From assembly GCA_947176675.1 (NCBI GenBank), contig CAMWRN010000002.1, positions 1 to 35,697 of the forward strand: DNA of 35,697 bases, written 5' to 3'. The position numbers and the translations under genes are program-made. The notes under the pieces are model-generated. The model worked only from the letters and a program-made list of their open reading frames with translations. It did not search any database and was not told where the DNA came from. This DNA is from an uncultured Clostridia bacterium (GTDB lineage Bacteria > Bacillota > Clostridia > Oscillospirales > Ruminococcaceae). Numbering within the stretch: the stretch's first letter is position 1; each line of letters starts with the position of its first letter. Of this stretch, positions 14,631-21,988 are shown piece after piece.

Positions 14631-16034
14631 GTGAAAACCTACCAAGATTTGCAAGAAGTACGGAAAAAGAACGACGAAAAAGAACTTATGTCTTTTCTCA
14701 TAGCCGCCATAAACGACCACAAGAGCAGCGAGATGTACAAAATGGCTATTGAAGCCGATTTGTATATGCGGCATAAAAACGCCTTTATATACAACGCTGT
14801 TGACTTGATAGAGGACGCTTTAGGAAGACGCGTTCCAACTCTTTCGGACGCAGTTAAATGCGCAAGTGGATTTTTCCCGACGTTTGTTATACAGCAAAAT
14901 CAATATCTTTTAGGCAATGGCGTAACGTTTAATAACAAGCAGACAAAGGACAAGTTAGGTGGCGATGAATTTGACGATAAACTGTCGTTTATGGGAGAAG
15001 CTGCGTTGTGGGGCATAGTTTCTTTTGGTTTTTACAATCGAAATAAAGTCGAAACATTTAAGCTTGGCAGTATAGACGAACCGTCGTTTGTTCCATTGTG
15101 GGACGAAGAAAACGGCAGTCTGCGGGCGGGTATACGTTTTTGGCAGATAGACCCGCAAAAGCCGTTGCGAGTTACTCTTTATGAAATGGACGGTATTACT
15201 GAATATATGCAGCGTAAGAGCGAGGAAATGAGGGAATTAACGCCAAAAAAGACGTACAAACAAAAAATATATTCTACCAAAAAAGACGGTGTTATAGGAA
15301 TATCCAACGGAGGCAATTACCCTGCATTTCCAATAGTTCCGTTTTGGGGCAATCCCGAACACCAAAGCGAACTTGTAAGCATAAAAGGCAAAATAGATAT
15401 GTACGACCTTATTTCAACAGGTTTTGCGAGGGACGAACAAGAAGCGGCTACTATATATTGGACTATCAGTAATGCGGGAGGTATGGACAAAAAAGATCTC
15501 AAAGAATTTGTTGAAAATCTTAGAGTTGTTCGCGCAGCAAACACAAGCGAACAAACGAGGGTAGAAGCGCATACTGTTGAAGTTCCGTATCAAAGTCGTG
15601 AAACTTATTTGAACCGCCTTGAAAACGATATGTACAGAGATTTTATGGCGTTAAATCTTAGAGATATATCGGCAGGGAACAACACGGCAACCGCTATAGA
15701 AGCCGCATACGAAACTCTGAACAATAAGGCAGACCGTTACGAATACTGCGTAAGGCAATTTATAAAGGGCTTGTTAGAACTTGCGGGAGTGGACGACGCT
15801 CCCACGTTCAAACGCTCTAAAATTGTAAATGTTGCGGAACAAACAAACGCGGTTCTTGCTATGGGAAATTACATTGATGATAGGACGGCGTTAAATTTGT
15901 TCCCTCTTATTTCTGTTGATGAAGTGGACGAAATTCGCGCTCGAAAAGCAGAGGAGGAAATGGGACGGTATGAAGATACAGCGGCTGAGGAACAGGAAGA
16001 ACCGCTCGGAAATACAAGCAAGGAGGCTGAATAA
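14631..16034 (+). CDS. Portal protein (SPP1 gp6-like)
   Basis: 467 residues from GTG 14631, preceded by AGGGGG. Features of SPP1-type portals include FPTFVIQQNQYLLGNGVTF near residue 85, an internal NPEHQSELVSIKGKIDMYDL segment with ISTGFARDEQE, and a long helix with LNNKADRYEYCVRQFIKGLL. The C-terminal 25 residues are acidic and probably disordered. The portal dodecamer is the DNA gate and TerL docking site. Length and position directly after the terminase are as expected. Confidence 0.9.
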   Translation: MKTYQDLQEVRKKNDEKELMSFLIAAINDHKSSEMYKMAIEADLYMRHKNAFIYNAVDLIEDALGRRVPTLSDAVKCASGFFPTFVIQQNQYLLGNGVTFNNKQTKDKLGGDEFDDKLSFMGEAALWGIVSFGFYNRNKVETFKLGSIDEPSFVPLWDEENGSLRAGIRFWQIDPQKPLRVTLYEMDGITEYMQRKSEEMRELTPKKTYKQKIYSTKKDGVIGISNGGNYPAFPIVPFWGNPEHQSELVSIKGKIDMYDLISTGFARDEQEAATIYWTISNAGGMDKKDLKEFVENLRVVRAANTSEQTRVEAHTVEVPYQSRETYLNRLENDMYRDFMALNLRDISAGNNTATAIEAAYETLNNKADRYEYCVRQFIKGLLELAGVDDAPTFKRSKIVNVAEQTNAVLAMGNYIDDRTALNLFPLISVDEVDEIRARKAEEEMGRYEDTAAEEQEEPLGNTSKEAE

Positions 16035-16036
16035 AA

Positions 16037-16129
16037 ATGAAAAATGCTATTAAATGGGTAATGATACATAACATTGCCGTGATTATCGGTTTTGTTATGC
16101 TTGCGGTAATATTAAGCATTGGTGGATAG
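16037..16129 (+). CDS. Single-helix membrane micropeptide, 30 residues
   Basis: ATG 16037 lies 2 bases after the portal stop and about 10 bases after AAGGAGG, which is inside the portal tail. The product has a short basic N-terminus (MKNAIKW) and one hydrophobic helix (residues 8-28: VMIHNIAVIIGFVMLAVILS), ending GG. Good ribosome binding site and a complete transmembrane helix argue that it is real. Function unknown; pinholin-like or membrane-signal roles are conceivable. Confidence 0.5.
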   Translation: MKNAIKWVMIHNIAVIIGFVMLAVILSIGG

Positions 16130-16196
16130 TATTTTTTTCTTTACTGTTTACACATTGTTTTCGTTCTGGCGGAGATAGCAAAGAGAGTGATGAGTA

Positions 16197-17165
16197 ATGC
16201 CCGACAAGGCACACAAACAAACCGATAAAAAACTCTTGAAAATGGAGCAGCATATCAAGGATATATACGCACAGGCAGAGGGTGATATGCGGGCAAAGTG
16301 GGAGGAGTTTATGGAGAACGCCGAGAAACGCACCGTAAAGCTCCGTGAGCGGCTTGAAGCGGCTTTAAAGGGTAATGACCCCAAAGAGATAAAAGAGGCA
16401 AGAGCGGCATTACAGCAGCGTTTAGAGTACGTCACGTTCCGCAATGAGCAGTACAAGAAAATGGTGGAGCAAATGGTGGCAAACTATGAACACGCCAACG
16501 AAATCGCCCTCGCATACATAAACGGCGAATTGCCCGAAATTTATACCTTGAATTACAACTATATTGGTAAGGATATAGAAAAACAAGTCGGCAGGAACGT
16601 CCAGAAAGCCTTTGCAAAAGAATACTCTTTTACATTGGTAGACCAAAACACGGTTTATCTGCTTGCCAAAAAGAATAAAAGCCTCTTGCCGTACAAAAAA
16701 GTCAACGTGCCTAAAGACTTGCGCTGGAACACCAAACAGATAAACGCGCAAGTCATGCAGGGTATTTTGCAAGGCGAAAGTATGCACAAAATAGCTGCAC
16801 GTCTGCAAACCGTCACGGACATGACCTCCTCCGCCGCCATACGCAACGCCCGTACTATGGTTACGGGAGCGGAAAATGCAGGACGTATGCGCGCTGCGGA
16901 TAAAGCCATTGATGACGGCGTGGTTATGAAAAAATCGTGGCTTGCAACGCACGACGAACGTACCCGTGACTGGCATATGGACTTAAACGGCGTGGAAGTT
17001 GAGAACGACGAACCGTTTGAGAATGATTATGGTAAGATTATGTACCCAGGCGACCCCCACGCACACCCTGCAAACGTCTATAATTGCCGTTGTACATTGG
17101 TTTATGTCGTTGTTGGAATTAAAAAGCCAAACGGTGAAATTGTATACTTCAAGGGAGGTAAATAA
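16197..17165 (+). CDS. Minor head protein, Mu gpF / SPP1 gp7-like
   Basis: 322 residues from ATG 16197. N-terminal helical part is basic and charged. The C-terminal MuF-type domain has RTMVTGAENAGRM, SWLATHDERTRDWHMDLNG and the closing NCRC (residues 296-299) with conserved histidines. These proteins bind the portal and enter the prohead with it, and some are ejected with the DNA. The stop overlaps the next start by one base. Confidence 0.9.
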   Translation: MPDKAHKQTDKKLLKMEQHIKDIYAQAEGDMRAKWEEFMENAEKRTVKLRERLEAALKGNDPKEIKEARAALQQRLEYVTFRNEQYKKMVEQMVANYEHANEIALAYINGELPEIYTLNYNYIGKDIEKQVGRNVQKAFAKEYSFTLVDQNTVYLLAKKNKSLLPYKKVNVPKDLRWNTKQINAQVMQGILQGESMHKIAARLQTVTDMTSSAAIRNARTMVTGAENAGRMRAADKAIDDGVVMKKSWLATHDERTRDWHMDLNGVEVENDEPFENDYGKIMYPGDPHAHPANVYNCRCTLVYVVVGIKKPNGEIVYFKGGK

Positions 17166-17695
17166 TGGGTAAGGAAATAACGAACGTAACTATAACTGAC
17201 AATACGGGTTTAGTCCGTGAGGCTTTAGCAAGAGCGACAAGACAAGCTCTTGCAGCAATAGGGACAACGGCAGAACGATATGTAAAAGAAAATATGACAT
17301 ACGACACTACACCTCCTAAGCCTCCTATTGATACGGGATTGTTAAGAAATTCTATGACTTATGTCGTTTCGGGAGAAGAGGCGCATATAAAAAATTATAA
17401 GGCTGATAAAGGCGACGAAAGCGGCGAATATTCTGGAACAGCTCCCGCAACGCCCAAAAACACCGTATACGTGGGAACAAATGTAGAATACGGCGTTTTT
17501 ATTGAGGAGGGAACGGGTATTCACGCCGCAGGAAACAAAGGCAGAAAAGACCCGTGGGTTTATACCGACGAAAAAACAGGCAAAAAACGTGTTACGGCAG
17601 GATATACAGCCCGTCATATGATACGCCGAGCTGTAACGGAGCATACGGACGAATATAGGGAGATTGTCAAGCAAACATTTAAGGCTAACGAGTAA
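17165..17695 (+). CDS. HK97 gp10-like tail completion protein
   Basis: 176 residues from ATG 17165, after GGGAGG. It has the gp10 pattern: an early helix ending AERYVKENMTYD, PIDTGLLRNSMTYVV, VYVGTNVEYGVFIEEGTG, and GYTARHMIRRAV near the end. These proteins join head and tail. In most siphoviruses this gene follows the capsid and connectors; here it precedes the scaffold, and the expected slot at 21228-21602 holds a different small protein. Confidence 0.85.
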   Translation: MGKEITNVTITDNTGLVREALARATRQALAAIGTTAERYVKENMTYDTTPPKPPIDTGLLRNSMTYVVSGEEAHIKNYKADKGDESGEYSGTAPATPKNTVYVGTNVEYGVFIEEGTGIHAAGNKGRKDPWVYTDEKTGKKRVTAGYTARHMIRRAVTEHTDEYREIVKQTFKANE

Positions 17696-17700
17696 AATAA

Positions 17701-17731
17701 CCCCGCAATCGTTAAGACTGCGGGGATTTTT
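17701..17731 (+). terminator. Rho-independent terminator after the gp10-like gene
   Basis: CCCCGCA at 17701-17707 pairs with TGCGGGG at 17719-17725, with an 11-base loop, followed by ATTTTT. It closes the terminase-portal-gp10 transcript and separates it from the cassette at 17812. Confidence 0.88.
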
Positions 17732-17733
17732 AT

Positions 17734-17756
17734 AGTAAAGTTTATTGAAGTGCAGT
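17734..17756 (+). promoter_or_regulatory. 23-bp repeat, copy 2: candidate promoter of the inserted cassette
   Basis: Exact copy of 12117-12139. TTGAAG at 17745-17750 could be the -35, with TAAAAT at 17769-17774 as a good -10 at the same 18-base spacing as copy 1. It lies between the terminator and the gene at 17812. Confidence 0.6.
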
Positions 17757-17811
17757 AGTTTTCCACCATAAAATATAGTTAATAGTTATAAATTAAGCGG
17801 AGGATTGCAAA

Positions 17812-18225
17812 GTGCAGAAAAAACGACTGTTAACAGATGATTATGTTGAAGCCGCTGAAAAAGTTCTTGCAAAAGGTGAACGAACATTGACTGTGCCTAT
17901 CAAGGACGGGGTGAGACTTTTTTCGCTTAATCAAAAAGAGATAAAATTTGTTAAGCAGGAAGAGGTGAGCCAAACAAAACTGGATAAAGCACCAATGCCA
18001 ACCCCAAATACTATGGATTATCTTTCTTTTGCAGGGTGCGGCTGTTCTCGCAAAACAAATTACAAAGAAAATTGCTATTTTTATGAGGCGGTAAGGGATA
18101 TGGGTGCAACAATACCAACTTGCAATTATTATGCAAAATTAGGATATTGCCCTTGTGAGGATTGCAACAAATACATAAGCAAATCGACCGTTTTTGAAAT
18201 GGTAAAAAATAAAGTTGCAAATTAA
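17812..18225 (+). CDS. Unknown protein with a C-terminal cysteine cluster (inserted cassette)
   Basis: 137 residues from GTG 17812, after GCGGAGGA. The N-terminal half is basic and has no motif. From about residue 75 a dense cysteine group follows (GCGCSRKTNYKENCYFYEA, then PTCNYY and YCPCEDCNKYI), nine cysteines that may hold two zinc ions. No similarity to head proteins. It is flanked by a terminator and a promoter-like repeat and is more AT-rich than the neighbouring head genes, so it looks like a separately acquired, independently expressed gene. Confidence 0.65.
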   Translation: MQKKRLLTDDYVEAAEKVLAKGERTLTVPIKDGVRLFSLNQKEIKFVKQEEVSQTKLDKAPMPTPNTMDYLSFAGCGCSRKTNYKENCYFYEAVRDMGATIPTCNYYAKLGYCPCEDCNKYISKSTVFEMVKNKVAN

Positions 18226-18240
18226 GCGTGAGGAAATAAA

Positions 18241-18840
18241 ATGCAATTGCTATATACAGGATACTTAGGGGATTTGTACGTTACTGATACTGGCACGTTA
18301 ATTAAAAAACAGCATTGTTATTGTAACTATAAATACAAACCAGACAAGCTATGCGAAATATTTTACGAATGTGGAAACAGAGGCACAGATTATGACCGCC
18401 AATATCATACAGCTTTAAATTTTGTTGGCAAACCATTAGAAGATTTAAAACAAGAAATTAAAAGACGTGCGTTAATAAACGAAAAAATCAGAGAAAAACG
18501 GCAAAAACAAATTGACGATTGGAATTCCCAAGAAAATAAAATCAAGCAATTTTTAATAGGCATAGACAAAAAAGTATATGATTTTGAAACAGGGTTTAAC
18601 GTATATGTGCTTACTAATACCAAGCACACAAAGAAAGAGCAAATTGATTTTGTTAAAAATCATAAAAAGCTTTTTATAAACTTTGTTGTAAAAGAAATCA
18701 AAAAAATACGCAAAGGCAAATATTCGGATTTATTGCCATTTTGTTATATATCTGAAATAACAGTTAAAAACAACAACGAAATAGTTGTAACTTTTGAGAT
18801 AAAAGAAGAATTGCAAGAAAAATTGCAATTGTTAAATTAA
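18241..18840 (+). CDS. Unknown Lys/Glu-rich protein (inserted cassette)
   Basis: 199 residues from ATG 18241, after GTGAGGA, 15 bases behind the previous gene. The N-terminus has Tyr-rich short strands and cysteines (HCYCNYKYKPDKLCEIFYEC). The middle is a basic coiled coil (EIKRRALINEKIREKRQKQI), and the C-terminal part alternates strands and helices (VVTFEIKEELQEKLQLLN). I cannot assign a family. The strongly AT-rich, Lys-rich composition contrasts with scaffold and capsid genes downstream. It is the second gene of the terminator-bounded insert. Confidence 0.65.
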   Translation: MQLLYTGYLGDLYVTDTGTLIKKQHCYCNYKYKPDKLCEIFYECGNRGTDYDRQYHTALNFVGKPLEDLKQEIKRRALINEKIREKRQKQIDDWNSQENKIKQFLIGIDKKVYDFETGFNVYVLTNTKHTKKEQIDFVKNHKKLFINFVVKEIKKIRKGKYSDLLPFCYISEITVKNNNEIVVTFEIKEELQEKLQLLN

Positions 18841-18848
18841 ATATTATC

Positions 18849-18870
18849 CTCGCTCTAAGCGTTGAGTGAG
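18849..18870 (+). ncRNA. Short hairpin opening the structured gap
   Basis: CTCGCTC (18849-18855) pairs with GAGTGAG (18864-18870) around the loop TAAGCGTT. It directly precedes the larger terminator-like hairpin and the tRNA-like fold, giving three successive structures in one 274-base gap. Confidence 0.45.
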
Positions 18871-18878
18871 AAGAACCA

Positions 18879-18919
18879 AGCGTGGTTATTGTTGAGAAAT
18901 CAGCAGTAATCACGCTTTT
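18879..18919 (+). terminator. Terminator-like 13-bp hairpin closing the cassette
   Basis: AGCGTGGTTATTG (18879-18891) pairs over 13 positions, two of them wobble, with CAGTAATCACGCT (18904-18916), followed by TTT and, after GC, TTTT. The left arm and its AACC flank nearly match the terminator at 33326. It ends the cassette transcript. Confidence 0.7.
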
Positions 18920-18924
18920 GCTTT

Positions 18925-19037
18925 TATGTGGTGGCGGAATAGGTAGACGCAAGTGGTTCGGGCGTGAGAACCGTTCGGAGTGTGCGCACACGAAGAACAA
19001 AAGACGCTATGCAAGGTGCAAATCCTTGCCCGCATAC
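18925..19037 (+). ncRNA. tRNA-like structure, degenerate leucine-type tRNA
   Basis: A seven-pair acceptor stem joins TATGTGG (18925-18931) and CCGCATA (19030-19036). A leucine-type D arm follows at once (TGGCGGAATAGGTAGACGC). The T arm is GCAAGG, loop TGCAAAT, CCTTGC (19011-19029), abutting the acceptor. The anticodon region is aberrant: eight pairs, AGTGGTTC with GAACCGTT, around an eight-base loop GGGCGTGA with no U33 and no leucine anticodon. The variable region is about 35 bases and includes the palindrome GTGTGCGCACAC. Total length 113 is too long for a standard tRNA. T-loop position 55 is G instead of T. It is a decayed tRNA-Leu or a tRNA mimic, not a normal decoding tRNA. Confidence 0.6.
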
Positions 19038-19114
19038 AACGATAAAACCCGCTTATGCGGTTTTATAAATCATTCTTAGGGTAGCTCCCGTAACAGCGAG
19101 AAAGGAATGTAATT

Positions 19115-19732
19115 ATGGCAGATTTTGAAAGCATTATTAAAAATCATTGCAGCGAAGACGGGGGTATTCCCGCCGAAGCTATTGCCAAACTGACAAAGGC
19201 TATCAGCACTACTGTTGGAAATGAGTTTGTTGAGAAAACCCGTTATAAGGCAAAACTGGAGGAAATCGAAACGCTCAAAACAGAAAAGCAGACCGCCGAA
19301 GACAGCGCAACAACCGCTGAAAGCTGGAAAAAAAAGTACGAAACACTTGAAGCAGAAACAAAGGCAAAGGAAACAAGGTCGGCAAAGGAAAAGGCGTACC
19401 GCTCTTTGCTTGAAGCCGCAAGCGTGGACGGTAAACATCACAATATGCTTGTCAAGGCGGCGAAAGAGGATATTGACGGCATTGAACTTGACAAGGACGG
19501 CAATATCAAGAACGCCGACAAACTGACAGAGAAAATTAAAACCGATTGGTCGGGCTTTATTGTCGGCGTAACCGAAATAGGGGCAAACACCCCTAATCCG
19601 CCTGCGAACAATGGCAGCAAAATGACGAAAGCCGATATTTATGCTAAGGACGATAACGGCAAGTATAAGCTTGACACAACAACACGGCAAAACGCTCTTG
19701 CCGAAATGTTGAGAAACGAAGGAGGAACTTAA
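19115..19732 (+). CDS. Capsid scaffolding protein
   Basis: 205 residues from ATG 19115, after AAAGGAA. It has the scaffold pattern of this phage group: a highly charged coiled coil in the first half (KLEEIETLKTEKQTAEDSAT), KAYRSLLEAASVDGKHHNML, the KTDWSGFIV segment, a Pro/Asn linker and a C-terminal ALAEMLRNE helix. Scaffold proteins template prohead assembly and leave before DNA filling. It is directly followed by the major capsid gene. Confidence 0.85.
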   Translation: MADFESIIKNHCSEDGGIPAEAIAKLTKAISTTVGNEFVEKTRYKAKLEEIETLKTEKQTAEDSATTAESWKKKYETLEAETKAKETRSAKEKAYRSLLEAASVDGKHHNMLVKAAKEDIDGIELDKDGNIKNADKLTEKIKTDWSGFIVGVTEIGANTPNPPANNGSKMTKADIYAKDDNGKYKLDTTTRQNALAEMLRNEGGT

Positions 19733-19736
19733 TTTT

Positions 19737-20789
19737 ATGGCGGTAAAAGAAAACCTTACCATGACGAGTGATTTTACAATCAAAGCCCGTGAAGTGGACT
19801 TTGTAACCCGTTTTACGGACACTTGGGAAGCTCTACGCGAAATTATGGGCATTATGCGCCCTATTGAAAAAACACCCGGCACAACACTTACAAGTTACAC
19901 GGCAAGTGTTACATTGGAAAACGGCGACGTTCCCGAGGGCGAAGAAATTCCTTACAGCAAAGCAAAAGTTAAACCTGTTTCATACGCAGACCTTAAACTT
20001 AAAAAGTATGCTAAAGCTGTTACTATTGAAGATGTTGAAAAATTTGGAGCAACCGCAGCGGTGCAAAAAACGGACGAAGCGTTTTTGTTTGAGTTGCAGA
20101 GCGTTGTAATGGACAACTTTTACAGCTTTATTTTGACGGGCTCGCTCACAAAAACAGCTGTAAATCTCCAGTCGGCGATCGCCTCTGCTATCGGCTTGGC
20201 AAAGGACAAGTTTAAGAAAATGCACAAAAATTCGTCCGAAATAGTGGTAATTGTCAACACTTTGGATATTTACGACTATTTGGCTGCAGCGGGAATTACC
20301 ACACAAAATGCTTTTGGTATAGAATACCTTAAAAATTTTTTGGGCGCAGCCTCTATGATTATATCGTCCGAAATACCGCAAGGCAAAGTTATTGCAACTC
20401 CTGCCGGCAACATTGATTTGTATTACATTAACCCCGCACACAGCGATTTTAAACAGCTTGGACTTGATTACACAGTACAGGGCGAAACAAACCTCATAGG
20501 CTTCCACGCAAACGGCGACTATTCTCACGCGGTAGGCGAAAGCTTTGCGCTTATGGGTATGAAGCTGTGGGCTGAATATCTTGATGGTATCGCTGTTGTG
20601 TCTATACAAGGGGCAGGCGGCGAGGGCGGTGAAAACGATAACCTCGAAACGCAAGACCTCGAAGCTCCCGACCTTAGCGGTATGTCCAAAGACGAACTGC
20701 TTGCCTATGCGGCAGAAAACGGAGTAAAGGGCGTAAGCAATGCAGACAAGAAAGAAAATATAATCGCTGCTATCGAAGCGGCTATGTAA
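19737..20789 (+). CDS. Major capsid protein with C-terminal HeH/LEM-like extension
   Basis: 350 residues from ATG 19737, after GGAGGA. The N-terminal part (LTMTSDFTIKAREVDFVTRF, WEALREIMGI) and the segments GDVPEGEEIPYSKAKVKPVS and LKKYAKAVTIEDVEKFG identify the HK97-fold capsid family. After the shell domain a Gly/Asp/Glu linker (about 290-307) leads to a helix-extended-helix module (LSGMSKDELLAYAAENGVKG, then KKENIIAAIEAAM). That module is frequent at the end of capsid and connector proteins and may bind DNA or decorate the shell. Confidence 0.9.
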   Translation: MAVKENLTMTSDFTIKAREVDFVTRFTDTWEALREIMGIMRPIEKTPGTTLTSYTASVTLENGDVPEGEEIPYSKAKVKPVSYADLKLKKYAKAVTIEDVEKFGATAAVQKTDEAFLFELQSVVMDNFYSFILTGSLTKTAVNLQSAIASAIGLAKDKFKKMHKNSSEIVVIVNTLDIYDYLAAAGITTQNAFGIEYLKNFLGAASMIISSEIPQGKVIATPAGNIDLYYINPAHSDFKQLGLDYTVQGETNLIGFHANGDYSHAVGESFALMGMKLWAEYLDGIAVVSIQGAGGEGGENDNLETQDLEAPDLSGMSKDELLAYAAENGVKGVSNADKKENIIAAIEAAM

Positions 20790-20805
20790 AGAAAGGCGGC
20801 GCAGT

Positions 20806-21231
20806 ATGATTGACGAAATCTGCACGGAGCTGAAAAACTGGTTTGTTACCGACGGCGACAAACATTTTGGCACGTTTACAATTTCAGACGGTCGGATTGC
20901 GCCGTCTGACTTTTTACAGCAAGGGCAGTATTACCGCGTTATCGGGTCGGTGTTTAATGACGGTGTACATAGATACGGCGACGATACTGATATACTGACT
21001 CCCGAAATCTTTAAAGGTGCAGTATGGGCTATGCGTGTACCGTATGCGGTTGTGCAGTTGTCGGTTGAGGTTGATAACTGGGTTAAAAATTACGGTGAAA
21101 TACTGGCAAGCCCGTACACGTCCGAAAGCTTTGCGGGGTATTCTTACAGCAAGGCTACAAATGCGAGCGGCGGTTCGGTGACGTGGCAAGACGTTTTTCG
21201 TTCCCGCCTTAACAAATGGAGGAAAATATGA
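20806..21231 (+). CDS. Head-tail connector or adaptor protein
   Basis: 141 residues from ATG 20806. Begins MIDEICTELKNWFVTDGDKH, contains a DGRIAPSDFLQQGQYYRVIG beta segment and a helical end (TWQDVFRSRLNKWRK). The N-terminal sequence and the place directly after the capsid match adaptor proteins that sit below the portal. The assignment rests mainly on context. Confidence 0.7.
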   Translation: MIDEICTELKNWFVTDGDKHFGTFTISDGRIAPSDFLQQGQYYRVIGSVFNDGVHRYGDDTDILTPEIFKGAVWAMRVPYAVVQLSVEVDNWVKNYGEILASPYTSESFAGYSYSKATNASGGSVTWQDVFRSRLNKWRKI

Positions 21232-21602
21232 GTTTACTTGATAAAACAATGGAAGATTGTGTAATGCTTGATAAAACTACAGTCCCCGACATTTACGGCA
21301 GCGGTATAATCATCACGTACAAAGAGGGCGCGTCGTTTACGGCTAACGTTGTTTTTGACAGTTCTACGCAAGGTAAAATAGCCGCCGTACAAGGAGTTAA
21401 AAACCTTTATACGGTCATTACCAAAAAAACGATCGCTTTTGCGTACCACGACGTTTTTAAACGGTTAAGCGACGGCAAAATTTTCCGCATAACTTCCGAC
21501 GGTAACGATAATAAAACACCTCCGAGCGCAGGGCTTGATATGCGGGCGACGTCGGCGGAAGAATGGCAGTTGCCTAACACAATGGAGGTAAACGATGGCT
21601 GA
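21228..21602 (+). CDS. Minor head/tail-joining protein (head-closure type)
   Basis: 124 residues from ATG 21228; an ATG at 21216 overlaps the GGAGG site and is rejected. Beta-rich, with TVPDIYGSGIIITYKEGASF and LSDGKIFRITSDGNDNKTPP, like stopper or head-closure proteins. It overlaps the previous gene by 4 bases and the next by 8, as is typical of connector gene strings. Confidence 0.65.
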   Translation: MSLLDKTMEDCVMLDKTTVPDIYGSGIIITYKEGASFTANVVFDSSTQGKIAAVQGVKNLYTVITKKTIAFAYHDVFKRLSDGKIFRITSDGNDNKTPPSAGLDMRATSAEEWQLPNTMEVNDG

Positions 21603-21975
21603 TAAATTTGCGGCTATTCAAGACTTTTGGAGTTCTTTCGGCGTTCCCGCTTATGACGAATATTCCGTACCAACGGGCGACAATGCGCCCAAATTCCCAT
21701 ATATCACATATAGCCTGTCTTATGACACATTTGACCACCCTGTTTCAATGGTAGTCAATGTGTGGACACGCTCAACCTCTTGGGGTTCTGCCCTGAGAAA
21801 ATTTGCGGAGATAGAAAAGACTATCAGTGCAGGAAAGTACATCGAATGTGACGGCGGAGCGATACTCATACGCTTTGGCTCACCGATTATGAACAGGCTC
21901 GGCGACGACAATGACGATCTTATCCGTCGTTTGCTTATCAATATTACGGCGGAATACATTATTTCAAAATATTAA
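21595..21975 (+). CDS. Tail terminator-like protein
   Basis: 126 residues from ATG 21595, with GGAGG in the previous gene. The pattern FWSSFGVPAYDEYSVPTGDN, KFPYITYSL, a VVNVWTRST strand and a C-terminal RRLLINITAEYI strand matches minor tail/tail-terminator proteins in this position. They cap the tail tube and bind the head connector. Confidence 0.75.
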   Translation: MADKFAAIQDFWSSFGVPAYDEYSVPTGDNAPKFPYITYSLSYDTFDHPVSMVVNVWTRSTSWGSALRKFAEIEKTISAGKYIECDGGAILIRFGSPIMNRLGDDNDDLIRRLLINITAEYIISKY

Positions 21976-21988
21976 GGAGGATTTTTAA

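Noticed and set aside
18925-19037. Functional tRNA-Leu
   Set aside because: Anticodon stem too long, loop lacks U33 and any Leu anticodon, total length 113.
18882-19079. 65-residue frame across the structured gap
   Set aside because: It runs through the tRNA-like fold, has no ribosome binding site and no protein-like composition.
19980-20873. 297-residue minus-strand frame opposite the capsid gene
   Set aside because: Mirror of the capsid gene, Cys/Phe-rich antisense composition, no motif.
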